64,000 bases of DNA, taken from Gnetum montanum. Its lineage: Eukaryota > Streptophyta > Gnetopsida > Gnetales > Gnetaceae. Under the pieces are notes generated by a model that was given only the letters and a program-made list of their open reading frames with translations, did not search any database and was not told the origin of the DNA. Positions 57,444 through 64,000 of the stretch are shown piece by piece; position 1 is the first letter of the stretch, and the number at the start of each line of letters is the position of its first letter. The stretch covers positions 395,687 through 459,686 of the forward strand of contig MNCI01023529.1 in NCBI GenBank assembly GCA_015680685.1, in the 5' to 3' direction. The translations under genes were made by a program, and so were the position numbers.

Positions 57444-60173
57444 ATGCGTCCTAAAAGACCTACAACAAAAGGGCCATCACAATCAATAGGAAAAAGACCC
57501 ATAGGAAGAGGTAAACCTAGAAAATAGAATCTATTTATAGATCAAGAAGCCTAATTTTATGGCATCTATTAGCCAATATGTACAAAAGGGAAATCCATGT
57601 AGCTTGAAGTTGATGCACTACCTACTCCTGAGCAAGGATAATATCTAACACTTTCCAATGAGTATCTCTAAAGAATCCAAGAGAAGTCTATCATGTCCAC
57701 TATCATAGTGAAACTAAATTTTAGATCATTCATGGAGTTTACCCCTACCAATGTTCATGAACAACTCCAAGCCTCTCCTCTATGGACCACAATCTCATGT
57801 AATGGTGAATGGTACCTTGGAGAAGTGTACCAATTTTGGAAGAAAAGTAAGATGATGCTACAGTGAAGATAGAGGGGATCACAGTGCCATATTTGGTTGA
57901 AGTAATAGCCAAGGAACTAAACATTCTAAATGTTGGAGCCAATATTAGCCCAAATCTCTACCAGGTCTAACACAGAGGTAGGGAAGCTATGGGTGCAAAG
58001 GACCTATGGCATAATATTTATTTCAAAATTGAAACATGTCATCTATTGTCAATGAAAAGGCTAAATAGAATTTTCACCTATGCTACTAGGGGAAGTGCTA
58101 TTTTAATGGGAAAATTTCAAGACAACTTGGCTCATTTATTATTTTTATAAATTTAAAAAGGATTTAAGGAGAAGAACAAATAAAAACTTACTTTTCATTA
58201 TCTTGTCTCATTAGAAGGCTATGTTGATAAGTAAGAATTTTGGATTACCCTACTGATGTACTCCAAAAAGCCTAGAATGTCTCCTATGCTAAAATCTCCA
58301 AACCAATGTCATCAAAGAAAGATCAAGTGGAGAAACTAACAGGAACTAAAGGAGCAATAGGGTCTACACAAGTAGGAAACATTCTAACCACAAGAGTAGA
58401 GTAAACATGATTAAGTGGGTTAACACTAGTAGCCGATAGACTAGGACCAAGTGCTCCTTTAGAACAATAAGATTATAGATCCTCGATGAGCCATCTATAA
58501 CAAATTGTGTAAACAATAAGTTAAGGAAGCTGAGAGGTCTCAAGTATGTATAGGTTATAGAATAATCTAAATACGCTTATTGTATTAATAGGACCCACAA
58601 GTGGTCAAATCTCATTGTAGGTAGGAGAAAATAAGGGCTAGACACAAAAAATATTGGGAACCACTACATCCTTTCAAGTGATGTTAGAAATGGAAGAAGG
58701 ATCCACAATAGTAGTAATGCAACACCAAGATGCAACAGGAGTAGATGAATGTATCATAGATCATATTAAATAATTATTTAATGTTTGCTTTTTTCCATTA
58801 GTAGATATTACTAGAACAAAACATCTAGAAATCATAATCGAGATGTCTTGGCTCCAAAAGAGCATGAAGACATTTTGGGCCAACCACTATAAATTGGATA
58901 AGTAATGTAAAATGACTTCAATATCATGAGTGATATTACTATAGTATAGTTAGAATTAATTTCAATCAAGGGTAGGCTGGTCATGGCTAAAATTAGAGTA
59001 TAACATGTTGAAAAGAAGATGCATATGCTATAAGTAAAATTGATCACATTAAGAGCAGAAAGGTAGGACCTTGCATGATATATTGCACCTAACCAACTGG
59101 AACAATTTAGGAACAAAAACATGGACCAATTGATGGACAAGTATATCCATATGGAGATGGAGATAGAAAAAGTAATATGGAATGCTTTATTAGTAGATGA
59201 TCAAATGTATGCTTATGTCAAAGCCTTAACAACCCTAGAATAAGAAAATAAGAAAGTTCCTACAAAAAATATAAGATTAGCTGACATTGAAAAGGAAAAG
59301 AATGTGTTAGAAGAGAGAATTTATTAGTTTAGAGATTAGTTCACCTGAGTTAACCATGACGTCAAGAAATTAACTAGAGAAAATAGAACCTTATCAATTG
59401 AAGAAGTCTACATAGTATGCCAACAATTAACTATCAAAATTAGTGCATGAAAAAATAAGGGCAAAAACCCTGAATGGCTAAAGGAGAGTTTCAAAGAGTA
59501 AGTGGACATGTACAAATAATCAATAAAAAGGATATCTAGCTGGCTAAATTCAAAATTAGTTCTATCATAGTGAAAATACCTAATTGGTAGCCTATGTTAG
59601 ACAGCCTTGCCCATGTACACCAAGTCAAAAAAAAAAAAGACCTGTAGATAGAAGATTTGATAGAGTACATGGGGTTAGAAAGTCTTTGATACGTTAACTT
59701 AGCCATGTTAATAGTAGGTAGAACTAGAATAGAATTGGAGCAGCAAGTGACCATAGTTTATGCAAAGTATGAGAAAGAGCTCACAGATAGAAAAGATGCA
59801 CATAAAAAAACTCTACATTGTAAACTTTGAGCTGTAAGTGGTGAAAGATAGCCACCAGGACCATAAGGATGTCATAGCAAACATATCTAGGAGAATGATA
59901 GATTACCAAGAATTAAGAAAAATAGCTAGAGCTTTTGAAGATAAAAGAAGATAATTTGTGACTTGGTATGTAAAAGCCAACAAGATGTTTCCATAGTTAC
60001 TGTGTCCCTAGGAAGTACTAACTCTAGCAAACATTGCTAAATTTTCCTAGATGGTACATGATCAAATATCTGAAGAAGAAAAGCTTTAGGTATTCCTAAA
60101 TAGATATCAATTTTACAAGCTTGATGATAAAGGAAAGAAGCCGATGGAGTAGCCAACACCACTTAGAACATGA
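57444..60173 (+). pseudogene. ORF3 of element E, uninterrupted by insertion but decayed
   Basis: It starts ATGCGTCCTAAAAGACC after gattatag. A basic N-terminus is followed by SIMSTIIVKLNFR, LHEQLQASPLWTTISCNGEW and YLGEVYQFW. The middle holds RLNRIFTYATRGSAILMGKF. From about 58960 it is coiled-coil-like (LEERIY, VKKLTRENRTLSIEEVYI and similar). It ends ME-x-PTPLRT and TGA (60171-60173), parallel to D. Total length would be about 900 codons. Stops are frequent. No catalytic motif is recognised; a structural role is an inference. Confidence 0.6.
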
Positions 60174-60415
60174 AGACTACATCGAGCTTTGTTTGTTTTA
60201 TCTTGTTCTAATTTGTTCTATAATATGTGTCAATCATACACAAGATGATAATTTTGTAAACATCACTTGAACCACAATGAAGCATTCATAGTAGAGTTAG
60301 TTATGTATATAAGTCATAATATTGAAGTCTATATATAACCCCAACATTTTTTTAAGGAATTCTATCCTCCTTTTTCCTTAACTTAAGGATGAGTTTTCAG
60401 ACAGTCATGGGGATA
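60174..60415 (+). other. 3' untranslated region and polypurine tract of element E
   Basis: It ends aggatgagttttcagacagt then catggggata before the LTR. The same phrase precedes the 3' LTRs of A and D. Confidence 0.65.
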
Positions 60416-61282
60416 TGATAAAACTAGTATCTATGCAAGCTACAATATCATAGCTACAATATGGTAGCTCTAGATATGTCAACATAGATGCAATATAGTG
60501 GACCATGGTCTTACCTATAAATACCAACCCACTATCACATCAAAAGGAAAATATTTTAGCCAACACTTAGTGATATTCTTATAGTTTATTTCCATGACTT
60601 AGAGTTAGAGTTAGAGTGAATGCCTATAGTTTGGTGAACAATAGTTGTATGAAATCTTAATTTGAGTGGATTGTTCATGGATGTAATTCATGAATGAAAA
60701 TAAAGATTGAGATTGTTTTTCATCATTATAGCATCTCAGTTAGCATAATCTTACTTTTCATCATGTTTCTTTTATTAAGTCATTTACATTATCTAACTTA
60801 TTTTACATTTCAATGTCTCTTAGTAAGGTGGAATAAGTATGACTTGTTTTGAGAGTAATTTGTAACTATTTGGTAAACCATTAATAACTTTGCTTGATTT
60901 GTTCAATAGTGAAATCACTTGGTAATCCTAATAATGGTTACATTAGCCCAAGACATGTATGATAGAGTAAGAACCGATTCTTATCGACATAGGCTAGAAT
61001 AGATTTTATATTTCTTTATACTTACACTTAAACACTTAGATTCATGTTCACCATGTTGGCACTTAATCTTATTTTTAGCTAAAAAATATCAACATATAAT
61101 CTATCTTACTAAGAGTTAAACTATATGATTTGCACCTTGCTAAATCTAAGTGAGAAGACAATGATAACGAATTAAATATCACCTACTAGGATACTTACAT
61201 TATCCATCCACAGATTACTCTTTGGTTGCACATGAATACTTCTGAGTTGTAGTTGAGTGTTAGAATACCCAACCACTCATCA
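60416..61282 (+). repeat. 3' LTR of element E
   Basis: It starts TGATAAAACTAGTATC and ends aaccactcatca. The TATA box is at 60516-60523 and a gaaaataaagattgag block lies near 60697. It pairs with the split 5' LTR. The target copy tcatc follows. Confidence 0.85.
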
Positions 61283-61287
61283 TCATC

Positions 61288-62689
61288 CATGCTTAAAATA
61301 AATTCAAATTTTTGCATTACCTTAACCTCAAAAAATAAAGAAAAGAGACTCAAGAAGAAATTTGAGCAAAAGTAGTAGATTCTTTATTTTACTAAGATAA
61401 GAAATAATTCAAAATAAGAAAAATGAAATTGGAAATTATTTCCAAGGTGAATTAGGTGATAATGATAGCAAATGTTAAGGAGTTTGGCATCCTAAAATTG
61501 AATGTTAGCTTATTATCTTAGTCTACACAATAGATTGCAAGTTTAATCCATACTTAAGACATTGTTATATTTCTTTATAATTATTCTAAAGTGTTATATT
61601 TGGCTCTATATCTTAAGGTGTGCATATAGTCATTCCTTTAAGTTCTAACATCCACCCTTCTTCCCCTTTCCCAAGTTGTGGCAAGGCCTAAAAATTAAAG
61701 GTTATGAAGATAGAACACTTGACATGAAACTTGAAACAACTTGACCATAGATAGATCCTAATACATTTAACTCTTTGGATATTGAAAAGGCCTTGGAATG
61801 GGATGTCAAAACTTGAAACAATTTGACTATAGATACATCCTAATACATATAGGTTTCATTTTAAAAAATATATATGGGAAAGGGAATGCTAAAATATTTT
61901 GGCGATATGTGCATCCTAAGACATAGATCTAACATAAAATATTAGAAGAGTTATAATAAAAGAATATATAGATTAGCTTAATTCTTAACATATTTTTTAT
62001 TATGATTATTTCCTTGGGGTAGGGTGTTGAACCTAATAATAATAATAATAATGAGCAAAGAAAATTAAATGTACATCACAAACTTGACATCAAGTAGATA
62101 TCATTAGAAAAATATGGAAAGAAAAAATTTTCTAATTTTAGAACTATCTACTCAAGTGTACAACCTTTCAATTAATACTTAAAAAAAATAAGTAAAGCTA
62201 TTTAATTATTTGTAGTGAGAAGGATCCTAGTTCTAACAAAATTTATAGCACTTTTCAATATCCATGCTTAAACTTAAAATAAGAAAAGGATTTAAGATGA
62301 AGAATTGTTACTTAATATTAATATCTTTTTCAAAGTAAGAAAGTTATATCACTAGTGAAAGATATTCCCCTCATCACATGTTATTAACCTTATGTTGAGA
62401 ATCTTTACCATTAACTATATCCTTTTTATTGATACTATTTTTAATTTTTAAGTTAATAGTATTCTTGTTAGATAAGGAAAACATTATCTTATAAGCTATC
62501 AGTCTAGGCTACTTAATACTTTCTCTAGTACTAACAAAAATATACATAAGAGCTTTTATTTTCTCTAGATTCTTCATTGCTATTTGATTATTCTTATCAT
62601 CAACATTAACTTGATTTTTCATCTATTCAACTTTATATTGTTTTTTTTATCTTCAACTTCAACAAATTTTTTCTTTTCTTTAGAATCTT
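61288..62689. other. unassigned AT-rich DNA right of element E
   Basis: I see no gene, LTR boundary or family motif. Phrases such as tagata-x-atcctaatacat recur near 61742 and 61830, indicating a local duplication. A short AAT microsatellite lies at 62035-62054. Confidence 0.45.
62035..62054. repeat. AAT microsatellite
   Basis: Six to seven perfect repeats of the AAT/TAA unit. Confidence 0.9.
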
Positions 62690-63500
62690 TTTACTTGAGC
62701 AAGAAAAGAGAAACATTAAACAAATGTTCTTCATGATGGTAAAGGTTACAAGAATCATAAAGATTATAATACATAATTGGTTGAATATAAGTCTTATGTT
62801 TTACTTTTAATACTAATTCCTTTTTATAATTGAATAGTTGATTTTAATAAAAGCAATGCTAACAAAAACTAAAAAATATAAAATTCATATGCTTAATGGG
62901 ACCTAGAAGACTAATAATTTCTTGCTTAGCTTTCTAAAAAATCAATGGAGGATTATATAACTTAACAAACCATAAAAATTTAGCATATTCTTTAGATTGG
63001 ACTTCAATATATGAGGATTAGCTACAAATGAGCAACATTACATGATTAAGTATAAAGACCCTATATCTAGGAAATGCTACCTCATTGAAGCATTGTCTAA
63101 CTCAACAAGTAGTAAAAAACAAGAATGATACCTAGCATGAAGGTCTTGGATGTCATGTTTTTTCATCATATCATTTAACTATGAAACAACACTTTGATTA
63201 TGAGGTGGGTAATATAAAATTTGAATGAACACATATTACAATAAAAGATTAGAAACCAATGAGTCCTATACATCATCAAGAAGATCAAAATCAAATGTCT
63301 TCATTGCATCAACATTACTAGAAGAAGGTGTCACAACTTCTTTCTTACTAGCTTGTAAATCTACATTTTGAAAACCAATAGAAATTTTCACGTCAATAAG
63401 AGAAGTAGAAGTTTCTGCATTAGTTGAAGAAGTTGGAAGTAATATAAAATCCTTCATAGGAGAACTCTAGAAAAATCAGATCCACTAGAGAAAAATTAGA
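62690..63500 (-). pseudogene. LINE ORF1-like (DUF4283 plus zinc knuckle) relic
   Basis: On the minus strand a 63-codon open frame (63457-63266) reads MKDFILLPTSSTNAETS and then IDVKISIGFQNVD. Further on, patches read KFLWFVKLYNPPLIFWKAKQ-like, then SLLGPIKHMNF, then ELVLKVKHKTYIQPIMYYNL and YDSCNLYHHEEH, the last at the zinc-knuckle position. The pattern is close to the remnant at 14199-15640 (FVELPNLPLIFENIERD) and to ORF1 of plant LINEs. Many stops are present and no reverse transcriptase is seen downstream. Confidence 0.4.
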
Positions 63501-64000
63501 TTCATTAGAGAACCATCAAATCCACTTAAAGAAGGATGTGGTTATCTTTCAATAATGATCATTGATTAGCTTAATTAGCTTGTATAATTATTTTAAATAA
63601 TAAGTAATAAATATTTCGTTTTAATAATATGCTTGTGCACTTTTTAAAGGAAAGAATAAATATTAATTTTCACCAATTGCCTAGCTTACTAATGAGAGGT
63701 GAATCAAATAAGGATTTATATATAAGAGGCTGCTAGTTTAACTCATTTTTGCAACATCATTATCTTCTTCTTGAGTTCTTCTAAAGCATCATGTTGGCTA
63801 TATGTTTTGAGATGTATCTATAGTTAAATTATTTCAGGTTTTTAGGTTCTAACACCTACACTTAATTTGGTGTAATTTTTTTAAATTAAAATTGGAACTA
63901 AATTTTTACTTATAAGTGAGATCCTCTTGGAAGCTTTGATGTGTAGTTATTTTTGAGTAGCAAGAGCATAACTATGACCTCTCTTTAGGTGTCAAATACC
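63501..64000. other. unassigned right edge with a TATA-like site
   Basis: No coding sequence is recognised. At 63716-63727 tttatatataagagg on the plus strand is a good plant TATA box, followed after about 25 bases by cattt and caacatcat. It could be the promoter of a gene or element beyond the window, or chance in AT-rich DNA. Confidence 0.3.

Larger units (their letters stand above)
16411..61282 (+). mobile_element. Tat-like Ty3/Gypsy retrotransposon E (outermost of the nest)
   Basis: Removing two inserts (17211-25720 and 26141-49183 plus one target copy) leaves an element of about 13.3 kb: 5' LTR, primer site, gag, protease, reverse transcriptase-RNase H, integrase, non-coding tract, ORF3, purine tract and 3' LTR. 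The LTRs start TGATAAAACTAGTATCT and end acttatca or actcatca. Flanks are tcatt (16406-16410) and tcatc (61283-61287), a target duplication with one C/T change. Reverse transcriptase wording such as NPWGTFAY and LCNAPAT favours the Tat branch of Ty3/Gypsy. Stops throughout pol show that it is dead. Confidence 0.85.

Noticed and set aside
1-64000. CRISPR arrays, operons, ribosome binding sites, replication origins
   Set aside because: Introns, LTRs and plant transposons show nuclear plant DNA, and the tandem repeats seen do not have CRISPR spacing.

Overview
The window is a transposon-dense, AT-rich stretch of a large plant nuclear genome. I see no intact host gene, no rRNA or tRNA gene and no CRISPR array. 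Plant origin is supported by Tat-like Ty3/Gypsy elements, copia-type gag and tRNA-Met-type primer sites, an intron-containing plant-style Helitron, and a fragment of a plant O-methyltransferase whose wording recalls conifer enzymes. A gymnosperm is my best guess; the species cannot be named from this sequence.

Layout. 1-742 is a Tat-type LTR fragment lodged in the 5' LTR of Tat element A (743-8649). A sits, with 5-bp target ATTAT, inside the left LTR of a minus-strand LTR element F (8650-14198 in the window). F also carries an antisense solo Tat LTR (11084-11941) with a perfect ACTAT duplication. A decayed LINE-ORF1-like region follows (14199-15640), then unassigned DNA with a G-rich patch (to 16410).

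From 16411 to 61282 lies one long nest. Tat element E (LTRs 16411-17210 plus 25721-25749, and 60416-61282; flanks TCATT/TCATC) was hit twice. A Helitron entered its 5' LTR (17211-25720, minus strand) and a gag-protease LTR element C entered its gag gene (26141-49183, duplication CCTTA). C contains Tat element D (29599-48161, duplication ATGAG). D contains copia-like element G (38617-44776) in its third ORF. The E gag gene is thus split by 23 kb and resumes exactly at 49189. After E come unassigned DNA, a second LINE-ORF1-like relic on the minus strand (about 62690-63500) and a TATA-like site near the right edge.

Biology. All elements are decayed. Tat A and D lost reverse transcriptase by separate internal deletions; E kept most of pol but lost its catalytic residues. 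D and E carry, between pol and the 3' LTR, about 2.3 kb of conserved non-coding DNA and a long coiled-coil ORF (ORF3). Elements F and G, of different lineages, also carry extra non-pol ORFs. The Helitron encodes a five-intron Rep-helicase, ends in a 513-bp palindrome and apparently includes a captured O-methyltransferase exon. Two single-N gaps flanked by identical sequence look like assembly overlaps. Boundaries were read by eye; protein family calls rest on motif recognition without database searches.
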